From NCBI RefSeq assembly GCF_009469595.2, contig NZ_SSXV01000014.1, forward strand, positions 1-64,000: a stretch of 64,000 bases of DNA. The letters are read 5' to 3'. Positions 9,206-16,299 of this stretch are shown here, piece after piece. Each line of letters opens with the position of its first letter. Position 1 is the first letter of the stretch. The stretch is from Thauera sp. 2A1. GTDB lineage: Bacteria > Pseudomonadota > Gammaproteobacteria > Burkholderiales > Rhodocyclaceae. The notes under the pieces were generated by a model. The model was not told the DNA's origin and searched no databases. It saw only the letters and a list, made by a program, of their open reading frames with translations. Position numbers and translations under genes: made by a program.

Positions 9206-10587
9206 TGAAAACACGATCCCCCTCCCGCGGCGCGGTCCCGCGCCGCGTGCGTCGTCGCAGCGTGCTGCTGCTGGGCGCCTCAGTCGCGCTCGCCGGTGGC
9301 ATGCCATCGGCTCATGCGGTGCCCAGCTTCGCACGGCAGACCGGACAGGACTGCGCTGCCTGCCACGTCGGTGCCTATGGTCCGCAACTGACGCCTTATG
9401 GCATGAAGTTCAAGATCGGCGGCTACACCGACACCGACGGCAAGGATGGCAAGGTGCCGCTGTCGGGCATGCTCGTCGCGGCCTTCACCCGCACCGAAAT
9501 GGATCAGGCCGAGCCGCCTGCGGACCATACGCACCGCAACAACAACCTGACGCTGGACGAGGCCTCGGTGTTTCTCGCCGGACGGCTGTCGGACAAGCTC
9601 GGTGCCTTCGTGCAGGCGACCTACGACGGAGTGGAACAGCGCAGCTCGCTCGACCATGCCGACGTCCGCCTCGCGCACACGCTGGAGCTGGCGGGCAGGG
9701 AGGCGGTGCTGGGCCTGTCGGTGAACAACAACCCGGGCGTGCAGGATCCCTTCAACACCTTGCCGACCTGGGGCTTCCCGTATATCGGCTCGGCCGTGGG
9801 CTTCACCGGGGGCAACGCGGCGACGATGTTCAACGGTGGCCTGGAGCACCGCGTGCTCGGCGCATCCGCCTACGCCTTCATCGACAATTCGCTGTATGCG
9901 GAACTGGGAACCTACCGCGCGCTCTCGCCCTCGGTGCAGAGCCGCACGGGGCAGGGACGCGGCGAGGACATGGGCCGGCTGGGTGGCGGCACGGCGTACT
10001 GGCGGCTGGCCTGGCTGCAGGACTGGAAGCGGCAGAATTTCTCCGCCGGACTGTTCGGCTTCAACACGGACATCCAGCCCGACCGCCTGTCTGGCGGGCC
10101 GACGAACCGCTATCGCGACCTTGGCGTCGATGCCTCGTATCAGTTCCTCGGCACGCGCGAGCATGTCGGTACCGTCTACACCAGCTTCATCCGCGAACGC
10201 CAGACGCGCAACGATCTGTTTGCCGTTGGCGAGGCCGACAATCGCAAGGGCTCGCTCAACGAGTTCCGCATCAACGCGTCCTATTACTACAAGCAGACCT
10301 GGGGCCTGACCGCCGGGCGCTTCGCCACCCGCGGCAACCGCGACGCGACCCTGTACGGCGATGGCTATGCCAATGATTCGCCCGACACTTCCGGCACCGT
10401 GCTGCAGGCCGACTGGACGCCTTGGGGCAAGGAGGATTCGTGGGGTGCGCCATGGGCCAACCTGCGCCTCGGCCTGCAATACACGATGTTCGACAAGTTC
10501 AACGGCGCGCGACGCAACTACGACGGCAGCGGCCGCGACGCGAAAGACAACAACACCTTGTTCATGTTCGCATGGACTTCGTTCTGA
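9205..10587 (+). CDS. Monohaem cytochrome fused to an outer-membrane beta-barrel (Cyc2-like)
   Basis: A 460-residue exported protein. A Sec-type signal peptide (RRSVLLLGASVALAGG, cleavage likely after AHA at residue 38) is followed at once by FARQTGQDCAACHVGAYGP, carrying one c-type haem motif (Cys50, Cys53, His54). The remaining roughly 400 residues are rich in alternating polar/hydrophobic strands with Gly, Tyr, Asn and Asp turns, and the chain ends in FMFAWTSF with a C-terminal Phe, the outer-membrane barrel signature. This layout (signal, FAR...CxxCH, barrel) is that of Cyc2 fused cytochrome-porins known from iron oxidisers. It could also belong to a related cytochrome-porin family of unknown role. 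It is coupled to cytochrome b561 upstream and followed by cytochrome c. Confidence 0.72.
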   Translation: MKTRSPSRGAVPRRVRRRSVLLLGASVALAGGMPSAHAVPSFARQTGQDCAACHVGAYGPQLTPYGMKFKIGGYTDTDGKDGKVPLSGMLVAAFTRTEMDQAEPPADHTHRNNNLTLDEASVFLAGRLSDKLGAFVQATYDGVEQRSSLDHADVRLAHTLELAGREAVLGLSVNNNPGVQDPFNTLPTWGFPYIGSAVGFTGGNAATMFNGGLEHRVLGASAYAFIDNSLYAELGTYRALSPSVQSRTGQGRGEDMGRLGGGTAYWRLAWLQDWKRQNFSAGLFGFNTDIQPDRLSGGPTNRYRDLGVDASYQFLGTREHVGTVYTSFIRERQTRNDLFAVGEADNRKGSLNEFRINASYYYKQTWGLTAGRFATRGNRDATLYGDGYANDSPDTSGTVLQADWTPWGKEDSWGAPWANLRLGLQYTMFDKFNGARRNYDGSGRDAKDNNTLFMFAWTSF

Positions 10588-10601
10588 GAGGACCCGGCTT
10601 G

Positions 10602-10997
10602 ATGTTTCGACGTATCCCTTCTTCCACCCTACGCCTCTTCATGGCGGTGTCGCTGATGCCGCTGGCGTGCGGGGCTTCGGTGACGCACGCGGCCGACCTT
10701 CGCCATGGCGAGGAGGTCTTTGCGCAGGAGTGCGCCGAGTGCCACAGCGTGCGCGAGGGCAAGAACAAGAAAGGCCCCTCGCTGTCGGCCGTCGCCGGGC
10801 GCAAGGCGGCCAGCGTCGCCGATTTCGTCTATTCGGATGCGATGAAGCAGTCCGGAATCGTTTGGGCTCCCGCTGCGCTGGACGCCTACGTCGCCAATCC
10901 GCGCAAGGCAGTGCCTGGCGGCAAGATGAAATATGACGGCCTGGCCGACGCCCATGATCGCGAGGACCTGATCGCCTATCTTGGCAGCCTGAAGTAA
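10602..10997 (+). CDS. Periplasmic class I c-type cytochrome
   Basis: A 131-residue exported monohaem cytochrome. A signal peptide of about 30 residues ends at THA; the haem motif CAECH is at Cys44, Cys47 and His48, and Met109 in PGGKMKYDGL is the expected axial ligand, followed by the C-terminal helix DREDLIAYLGSLK. The pattern is that of soluble cytochrome c2/c550 carriers. It lies 14 bases after the cytochrome-porin gene, so it is the natural periplasmic partner linking the outer-membrane haem to inner-membrane cytochromes (inference). A REP-like hairpin follows 12 bases after its stop. Confidence 0.9.
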   Translation: MFRRIPSSTLRLFMAVSLMPLACGASVTHAADLRHGEEVFAQECAECHSVREGKNKKGPSLSAVAGRKAASVADFVYSDAMKQSGIVWAPAALDAYVANPRKAVPGGKMKYDGLADAHDREDLIAYLGSLK

Positions 10998-11009
10998 GAA
11001 GGGTCCTTC

Positions 11010-11074
11010 ATCGCGGCCAGGGCCGCTCCCACGGCAGGCCGGTGCGCCAGCGTGGGAGCGGCCCTCGCCGCGAT
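11010..11074. repeat. REP-like palindromic element, copy B
   Basis: Arms 11010-11032 and 11052-11074 (23 bases each, one mismatch) form a long hairpin; the arm reads GTGGGAGCGGCCCTSGCCGC followed by GAT. It matches the elements at 105-166 and 54894-54950. It sits between two convergent genes (cytochrome c and the PsiF-repeat gene), so the hairpin could also help end both transcripts, although no T-run follows. Confidence 0.82.
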
Positions 11075-11105
11075 CGTGCGGGCACGCGGCCCGCCGCCCG
11101 TGCCC

Positions 11106-11417
11106 TCAGCGGGCCGGCTGGGACTCAGCCTGGCACTTCTTTATGAACGAGCTGCGGGCCGCCCCGGCCAGCGGCTTGCCGTTCTTGTCGACGGCGCGCG
11201 TGGCGCAGCCTGCGCCGGCATCGCCCTGGCATTTCTTCATGAACGAGGAGCGTGCCGCGCCGGCCAGCGGCTTGCCATTCTTGTCGACGGCGCGCGCCTC
11301 GCAGGTCGAGTCGGCGGCAGGCGTTGCCGGCGTAGCGGGGGTGGCTGGCGTCGCCTGGGCAAAAGCGAGGTTGCTGACGAACAGGCCGGTCAGGAGTGCA
11401 GTGATCAGGCGTGACAT
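11106..11417 (-). CDS. PsiF-repeat family small secreted protein
   Basis: A 103-residue protein: signal peptide (MSRLITALLTGLFVSNLAFA), a short ATP-type tripeptide run rich in Ala/Thr/Pro, then two near-identical PsiF repeats, each with a VDKNGKPLAGAARSSF core and a trailing KKCQ. In E. coli psiF is phosphate-starvation inducible; the molecular role is unknown. A strong ribosome site (AAGGAG) stands before the chosen ATG, which favours it over an in-frame Met nine codons upstream. The two repeats are also visible as a direct DNA repeat about 93 bases apart. I see no clear Pho box. Confidence 0.85.
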   Translation of the reverse strand: MSRLITALLTGLFVSNLAFAQATPATPATPATPAADSTCEARAVDKNGKPLAGAARSSFMKKCQGDAGAGCATRAVDKNGKPLAGAARSSFIKKCQAESQPAR

Positions 11418-11510
11418 GGTGTGCTCCTTCGTGAAATTGTCCACCTCGCAGCCCGGGTGCTCGGTAGGTGCCGACGTGGTGGACGTTGGTGGATCAGAAT
11501 CGCCACGACT

Positions 11511-11963
11511 CTAGGCCGTTTCGCTGAAGTGCAGATACGGCAGTGTATCCGGGCCGATGCGGATGCGTTGCACCTCGGTGAGCCCATTCGTGCGTAGAAG
11601 TACCGTGTAGCTGCCGTAAGGGAGCGGGCCTACCATGCTTTCGCCGTGGAGGGCGAGCTGCAGCGCCTTGCGCCCGGTCGCATCGAGCACGCGGACGTCC
11701 GCCAGCGCGCGGCGCTCGTGAAGTCTGGCAGCGGCCGTTGCGGGAAGGGCGAAGCGGTGCTGGTAGCCGCGCGGCATGTCGTCCGCAGTGTCATCTGCAC
11801 GCATGTCGTCCTCGCGGCCGCTGGTCGATGCCTGCCAGTTCTCGCCATCGGCGCGGGCCGGCGTGGCACCGAGACCGATGGCGAAGGTGGCGGCTGCCAG
11901 TTGCAGGAAGCGCTTGATCGTTCTGGGCGGAATGCGGTGTCTGCCTCTCATGCCTGTCTCCAT
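11511..11963 (-). CDS. Small exported protein of unknown function downstream of the DegQ-like protease
   Basis: A 150-residue product I do not recognise. A signal-like segment (FLQLAAATFAIGLGATPARA) precedes an acidic linker (REDDMRADDTADDMP) and a C-terminal region rich in beta-strand pattern (VRVLDATGRKALQLAL, PYGSYTVLLRTNG) resembling small carbohydrate-binding or carboxypeptidase-regulatory-like beta folds, such as the type IX secretion C-terminal motif, but without a clear match. It starts 56 bases after the protease gene in the same direction and so is probably the last gene of the two-component/protease operon. Start could be Met1 or Met5. Confidence 0.7.
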   Translation of the reverse strand: METGMRGRHRIPPRTIKRFLQLAAATFAIGLGATPARADGENWQASTSGREDDMRADDTADDMPRGYQHRFALPATAAARLHERRALADVRVLDATGRKALQLALHGESMVGPLPYGSYTVLLRTNGLTEVQRIRIGPDTLPYLHFSETA

Positions 11964-12019
11964 GATGCGCCGCCGCGGCCGCGGCGGCTTTGGTGCCGAA
12001 AGCCCGAGCTGGGTGGCAA

Positions 12020-13498
12020 TCAGCCGAGTTCGATGGGAACGAATATGCGCGCGTCGTTACGCTGGATCAGCAGTGCCACGTGCTTGCCGGCGCCGGCGAC
12101 CTGCCTGCGCAAATCCTCGGCGTTGGTGACCGGCTTGCCGTTGACGGCGAGGATCACGTCGCCCTGCTCGATGCCGGCGCGCGCGGCTGGCCCGCTCGAA
12201 TCCAGCACCAGCAGTCCGCCGCGCGTTTCCACTTCCTGCTGTTCCTGAGGGTTCAGCGGGCGGACGGCGACACCGAGCCGGCCACGGTCGGGCGAGCCCG
12301 ATTCAGCGCTCGCCACCTGCGCCGGCTTCATCTCGCCGACGGTGACGGTGACCGAGCGCGCCTTGCCCTTGTGCCACACGTCCAGCGTCACTGCCTTGCC
12401 GGGCGGCACTGCGGCGACCCTGGATGGCAGCTCGGAGGAGGCGGCGACGGGCTGACCGTCGAACTTCAGGATGACGTCGCCCGCCTCCAGGCCCGCCTTG
12501 GCGGCCGGGCTGTCGGCCTCTACATTGCTCACCAGCGCGCCGCGCGCGGAGTCGAGACCGAAAGATTCGGCCAGCCCCTGATTGAGATCCTGGATGGCGA
12601 CGCCGAGCCGGCCGCGCGTCACCTTGCCGTGCGCGAGCAACTGGTCCTTGACCTGCGCCGCGACGTTGATCGGGATCGCGAACGACAGGCCCTGGTAGCC
12701 GCCGGACTGGCTGAAGATCTGCGAGTTGATCCCGACCACTTCGCCCTTGAGGTTGAGCAGCGGCCCGCCGGAGTTGCCCGGATTGATGGCGACGTCGGTC
12801 TGGATGAAGGGAACATAGCCCTCGTCGGGCAGCGATCGCGACTTGGCCGACACGATGCCCGCGGTCACGCTGTTCTCGAAGCCGAAGGGCGAGCCGATGG
12901 CGAGCACCCAGTCGCCCACCTTGGTCTGCGTGGGGTCTCCCAGCGGCACGGTGGGCAGGTCGTGGGCGTCGATCTTGAGCACGGCCACGTCGGTCGGTTT
13001 GTCGACACCGAGTACCTTGGCCTTGAACTCCCGCTTGTCGGTCAACTTCACCGTGACCTGGCTGGCGTCCTCGACCACATGGGCGTTGGTCAGGATGACG
13101 CCGTCGGCGCTGATGATGAAGCCCGACCCCAGACCGCGCTTGACCTGTTCCCCCTGCGGTACCTGGAACTGCGGGCCGAAGCGGCGCAGGAAGTCGTAGA
13201 ACGGATCGTTCGGATCGATGCGTCCGAAAGGCGACTGCATGCGGGCCGCCGTCTTGACGGTGCCTTCGACGCTGATGTTCACCACCGCGGGGCCGTACCG
13301 TTCGACGATGCTCTGGAAGTTCGGCAGCGCCATCACCGGTGCAGCGACCGTGCCTGCCACGGGTGCCACGGCGGTAATGGCGGGCGCACCGGATTCGGCG
13401 TGCGCCGAGCTGGCGAGATGTGCGCCCCCGTACGCGCCGACGAAGATGCTTGCGACGGCGGTGGCGAGGATGCTGAGCTTGATGGCTGTGGCTTTCAT
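12020..13498 (-). CDS. Periplasmic serine protease of the DegP/DegQ (HtrA) family
   Basis: A 492-residue HtrA protease/chaperone. An N-terminal signal or anchor (residues about 7-34) is followed by the trypsin-like domain with catalytic His140 (TNAHVVE), Asp170 (TDVAVLKID) and Ser243 (PGNSGGPLL), then two PDZ domains (about 290-375 and 400-490). An ideal AAGGAGG ribosome site stands seven bases before the ATG. It lies downstream of a two-component pair transcribed the same way, with a PmrA/QseB-like box in the gap. A second HtrA gene (46474-47898) occurs in the sigma-E operon, so quality control is duplicated under separate control. Confidence 0.94.
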   Translation of the reverse strand: MKATAIKLSILATAVASIFVGAYGGAHLASSAHAESGAPAITAVAPVAGTVAAPVMALPNFQSIVERYGPAVVNISVEGTVKTAARMQSPFGRIDPNDPFYDFLRRFGPQFQVPQGEQVKRGLGSGFIISADGVILTNAHVVEDASQVTVKLTDKREFKAKVLGVDKPTDVAVLKIDAHDLPTVPLGDPTQTKVGDWVLAIGSPFGFENSVTAGIVSAKSRSLPDEGYVPFIQTDVAINPGNSGGPLLNLKGEVVGINSQIFSQSGGYQGLSFAIPINVAAQVKDQLLAHGKVTRGRLGVAIQDLNQGLAESFGLDSARGALVSNVEADSPAAKAGLEAGDVILKFDGQPVAASSELPSRVAAVPPGKAVTLDVWHKGKARSVTVTVGEMKPAQVASAESGSPDRGRLGVAVRPLNPQEQQEVETRGGLLVLDSSGPAARAGIEQGDVILAVNGKPVTNAEDLRRQVAGAGKHVALLIQRNDARIFVPIELG

Positions 13499-13563
13499 GT
13501 CTGCCTCCTTGTGCTGGAGCGGGTGGACTTCTCCCGCGACACTTGCAGACTAAAACCAGGCGA

Positions 13564-13580
13564 CTTAACGCAAACTTAAG
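13564..13580 (-). promoter_or_regulatory. PmrA/QseB-like regulator box before the DegQ-like gene
   Basis: The plus strand reads CTTAAC-GCAAA-CTTAAG, two hexamers five bases apart, which fits the direct-repeat pattern YTTAAK-N5-YTTAAK bound by PmrA/BasR and QseB-type OmpR regulators (one hexamer deviates at its last base). It lies in the 87-base gap between the histidine kinase stop and the protease start. The adjacent regulator gene (14946-15623) is of that subfamily, so it is the likely ligand. Binding is inferred from sequence only. Confidence 0.55.
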
Positions 13581-13585
13581 GCGGG

Positions 13586-14932
13586 TCAGCCTTTTCCGGA
13601 GGCGCCGGCAGGCGGGAAACCGACGGCGATGCGCAGGCCACCCAGCGGCGAGGTGTCGAGGACGAGACGTGCCTCGTGCCGGTCGGCGATGCTGCGCACG
13701 ATCGCCAGCCCCAGGCCGGTGCCTGTCTGCTCCTGCCCGTTGCGGCGGTAGAAGCGGTCGAGCACGCGCTCGCGCTCGTCGGGGGGAATGCCGGGGCCAC
13801 TGTCGCAGACCTCGATCCAGCAGCGCGGGTCGATGCCGCCGGCAGGATCCCGGCGCACGCCAACGTCGATGCGACCACCTTCCGGCGTGTAGCGGATGGC
13901 GTTGTCGATGAGGTTGCCAGCAAGCGTGCGCAGCGCGGCGGGGTCGCCCAGCACGACCGCACCATCGTCGAGCGCGTCCGCTCCCAGGTCGATGTTGCGC
14001 GCATCGGCCAGCGTCGCGTGATCCGCCAGAGTCTGGCGCGCGATGTCGGCCAGCGCCAGCCGTGCCTGCACGGCCGGCGGCGCGCTGCCGGGCTCCTGGC
14101 GCGCCAGCGTCAGCAACTGCTGCACCATGTGGGTGGCACGCTGCAATCCGGCGCGCAACTCGGCAAACGCAGCGGCGCGCGCGGCCGGATCGCCGGCACG
14201 CTCGCAAAGCTGCAACTGGATCTGCAAGGCGGCGAGCGGCGTGCGCAGCTCGTGCGCGGCGTCCGCAACGAAGGCGCGCTGCACAGCCAGCGCCTGGCCG
14301 AGGCGGTCGAGCAGGTGGTTCAGTGCGCGCACCAGCGGCTGAGCTTCGTCCGGCACGTGGTCGGCGCGCAGGGGTTCGAGGGAATCGGGGCGACGTGTCG
14401 CCACGTCGCGCGCAAGGCGTTCCAGCGGCCGCAGCCCGCGGCCAACGAGATACCAGATGAGGGCGCCGAATAGCGGCACCACTGCCAGCAGCGGCAACAG
14501 CGTGCGCAGCGCAGCGTCGGCGGCCATGCTGCTGCGCACCGACATCGGCTGCGCCACCTGGATGACACGGTCGCGCAGCGGCACCGAATACACGCGCCAG
14601 TCGCCCTCCGGTGTGCGCACGGTGCTGTAGCCGAGCTGTGCGAGCGAAGGCAGGGAGCTGTGCGGTCGCGACAGATAGAGCTGCACGCCGCTGCTGTCCC
14701 ACACCTGGATGACGAAGTCGAGCGATTCTTCCGGCGGTGCAAGCGGTGTCGCCACCGGACCGCCGAACTGCTGGTCCCGCAGCGACAGGGCGAGCTGGCG
14801 CAACTGGTAATCCATCAGGCCGTCGATTTCCGCCCGGGCGGCGGTGTAGGTTGCCAGCGCGCCGGCAAGGAAGACTGCGACCAGCGCGGCAAGCAGGGAC
14901 ATCAGCAGGGTACGGCGCAGCGAGTTCATCAC
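13586..14932 (-). CDS. Sensor histidine kinase (QseC/PmrB-like)
   Basis: A 448-residue inner-membrane kinase with a first helix at about residues 9-30, a periplasmic loop (about 31-140), a second helix about 142-165, HAMP, H-box with His227 (ADAAHELRTPLAAL), N-box (NLIDNAIRYTPEGG) and G boxes (DSGPGIPPDERERV, GTGLGLAIVRSIADRH). The EQTGTGLGLAIV and short periplasmic domain place it near QseC/PmrB. It begins 13 bases after the stop of the regulator gene 14946-15623, and both form an operon with the DegQ-like protease. Confidence 0.93.
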   Translation of the reverse strand: MMNSLRRTLLMSLLAALVAVFLAGALATYTAARAEIDGLMDYQLRQLALSLRDQQFGGPVATPLAPPEESLDFVIQVWDSSGVQLYLSRPHSSLPSLAQLGYSTVRTPEGDWRVYSVPLRDRVIQVAQPMSVRSSMAADAALRTLLPLLAVVPLFGALIWYLVGRGLRPLERLARDVATRRPDSLEPLRADHVPDEAQPLVRALNHLLDRLGQALAVQRAFVADAAHELRTPLAALQIQLQLCERAGDPAARAAAFAELRAGLQRATHMVQQLLTLARQEPGSAPPAVQARLALADIARQTLADHATLADARNIDLGADALDDGAVVLGDPAALRTLAGNLIDNAIRYTPEGGRIDVGVRRDPAGGIDPRCWIEVCDSGPGIPPDERERVLDRFYRRNGQEQTGTGLGLAIVRSIADRHEARLVLDTSPLGGLRIAVGFPPAGASGKG

Positions 14933-14945
14933 GCTCGTCCCGAAG

Positions 14946-15623
14946 TCACGCCGGCGGCCGGTCGGTAGAGGCTGGCACGAAATAGCCTACGCCGCGCAGG
15001 TTGCGGATCCACTCCGGCCCCAGCTTGCGGCGCAGCGCGTGGATATGGACTTCCACCGCATTGCTCTCTACTTCCTCGTCCCAGCCGTAGATGCGCTCCT
15101 CCAGTTGCGCGCGCGACAAGGGCTTGCCCGGCTGTTCGAGCAAGGCGCACAGGAGCGAGAACTCTCGCGCGGAAAGGCGCACGGCAGCCCCGTCCAGCGT
15201 CACCTGGCGGGTGGCAGGATCGACCTGCAGCCCGCGCAGCGTGATCAGCGGTGATGCGGTGCCGCGCTGCCGGCGCAGCAGGGCGCGCACGCGCGCACCC
15301 AGTTCGTCGAGGTCGAAGGGCTTGACCAGGTAATCGTCGGCACCGGCGTCGAGGCCGCGCACGCGGTCGGCGACAGCGTCGCGCGCCGTCATCACCAGCA
15401 CCGGGACGGCCTTGCCGGCGCCGCGCAGGCGTCGCAGCAATTCGATGCCGTCGCGGCGCGGCAGGCCCAGATCGAGCAGCAGCAGTTCATAGGGATTGTC
15501 GGCGACGGCAAGTTCCGCGGCGACGCCGTCGCGTACCCAGTCCACCGTGTAGCCCTCGCCGCGCAGTGCCTGCTGCACGCCGGCACCGATCATGGGGTCG
15601 TCCTCGATGAGAAGCAGTCGCAT
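14946..15623 (-). CDS. OmpR-family response regulator (QseB/PmrA-like)
   Basis: A 225-residue regulator: receiver domain with D8/D9, phospho-acceptor Asp51 (LLLLDLGLPRRDG), MTARD and KPFDLDEL, then a winged-helix domain ending in RNLRGVGYF. First gene of a minus-strand operon with its kinase, a DegQ-like protease and a small exported protein. The 72-base gap to the divergent SRPBCC gene holds an inverted repeat that may be an operator, and a CTTAA-type box lies before the protease gene. The stimulus is unknown; cationic peptides, metals or envelope stress are the usual ones in this subfamily. Confidence 0.93.
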   Translation of the reverse strand: MRLLLIEDDPMIGAGVQQALRGEGYTVDWVRDGVAAELAVADNPYELLLLDLGLPRRDGIELLRRLRGAGKAVPVLVMTARDAVADRVRGLDAGADDYLVKPFDLDELGARVRALLRRQRGTASPLITLRGLQVDPATRQVTLDGAAVRLSAREFSLLCALLEQPGKPLSRAQLEERIYGWDEEVESNAVEVHIHALRRKLGPEWIRNLRGVGYFVPASTDRPPA

Positions 15624-15660
15624 TGCAGTCAGTCGGAGGGTAGCTGGGCTAACATGACCA

Positions 15661-15679
15661 AAGGTTACGCCGAAACCTT
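15661..15679. promoter_or_regulatory. Inverted repeat in a divergent promoter region
   Basis: AAGGTT-N7-AACCTT is a perfect 6-base inverted repeat in the 72-base gap between the response regulator gene (minus strand) and the SRPBCC gene (plus strand). Its position suits an operator for one or both genes. No known consensus was recognised, so this is a candidate only. Confidence 0.35.
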
Positions 15680-15695
15680 GCCGAGGTAGCCAAAC

Positions 15696-16256
15696 ATGAC
15701 GCGTTTTGCCTTCCTCCTCGCCTCATCGTTCTTCCTGATGGCGAACGCCTGGCCGGCGGGCGCAGGCGACACTGACCCCGTGGATGACGCCGACGTGCGC
15801 GTCGAGCGCGCGGGGGATCATTTCACCGTCGACATGGTCGCGCATGCCCCGGTCGACATCGGGAGGGCATGGGTCGTGCTGACCGCATTCGAGCGCATGG
15901 CGGAGTTCGTGCCAAACCTGCGCCTGAGCGAAGTGGTCGGGCGCGACGAGGGCGTGATCCGCGTCAGGCAGGCCGGGCGAGCGCGATATGGGCCGTTCTC
16001 CGCGCAATTCGACTTCATGCGCGAGTTCACGCTGAGACCGCAGCGGGAAATCCGCGCCCACAGCGTGGGCGGCAACGTGCGGCGCATGGACAGCGTCATG
16101 ATCCTCGACGAGGAGGGTGGGGGCACGCGCCTGCATTACCACGCCGAAGTGGAGCCGGCATTCTGGCTGCCGCCGCTTGTCGGACCCGCTTTCGTGCGCC
16201 ATGAGACCGCCGAACAGTTCTCGGCGATGATTCGCGAGATGTTGCGAGCGCATTGA
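15696..16256 (+). CDS. Exported SRPBCC (START/polyketide cyclase-like) protein
   Basis: A 186-residue protein with an N-terminal signal peptide (FAFLLASSFFLMANAWPAGA) and a single SRPBCC lipid/ligand-binding fold: beta strands around FTVDMVAHAPVDI, the hallmark region WVVLTAFERMAEFVPN, and a long C-terminal helix (RHETAEQFSAMIREML). Members bind hydrophobic ligands; many relatives are coenzyme-Q-binding or cyclase-like proteins. Export to the periplasm is less common in this family. It is divergent from the two-component/DegQ operon and may share its regulation (inference). Confidence 0.75.
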   Translation: MTRFAFLLASSFFLMANAWPAGAGDTDPVDDADVRVERAGDHFTVDMVAHAPVDIGRAWVVLTAFERMAEFVPNLRLSEVVGRDEGVIRVRQAGRARYGPFSAQFDFMREFTLRPQREIRAHSVGGNVRRMDSVMILDEEGGGTRLHYHAEVEPAFWLPPLVGPAFVRHETAEQFSAMIREMLRAH

Positions 16257-16299
16257 GGGCGGGCGGCCGCCGAACCGGCCGTTTCGCGCGCTGCCGCAT

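Noticed and set aside
9205..9320. Twin-arginine signal for the cytochrome-porin
   Set aside because: The RRVRRRS stretch lacks the S/T-R-R-x-F-L-K pattern, and c-type haem is attached after Sec export, so a Sec signal is more likely.
16264..16284. Hairpin CGGCCG/CGGCCG with TTT between convergent genes
   Set aside because: The stem is only six bases and the T-run is three; too weak to list as a terminator.
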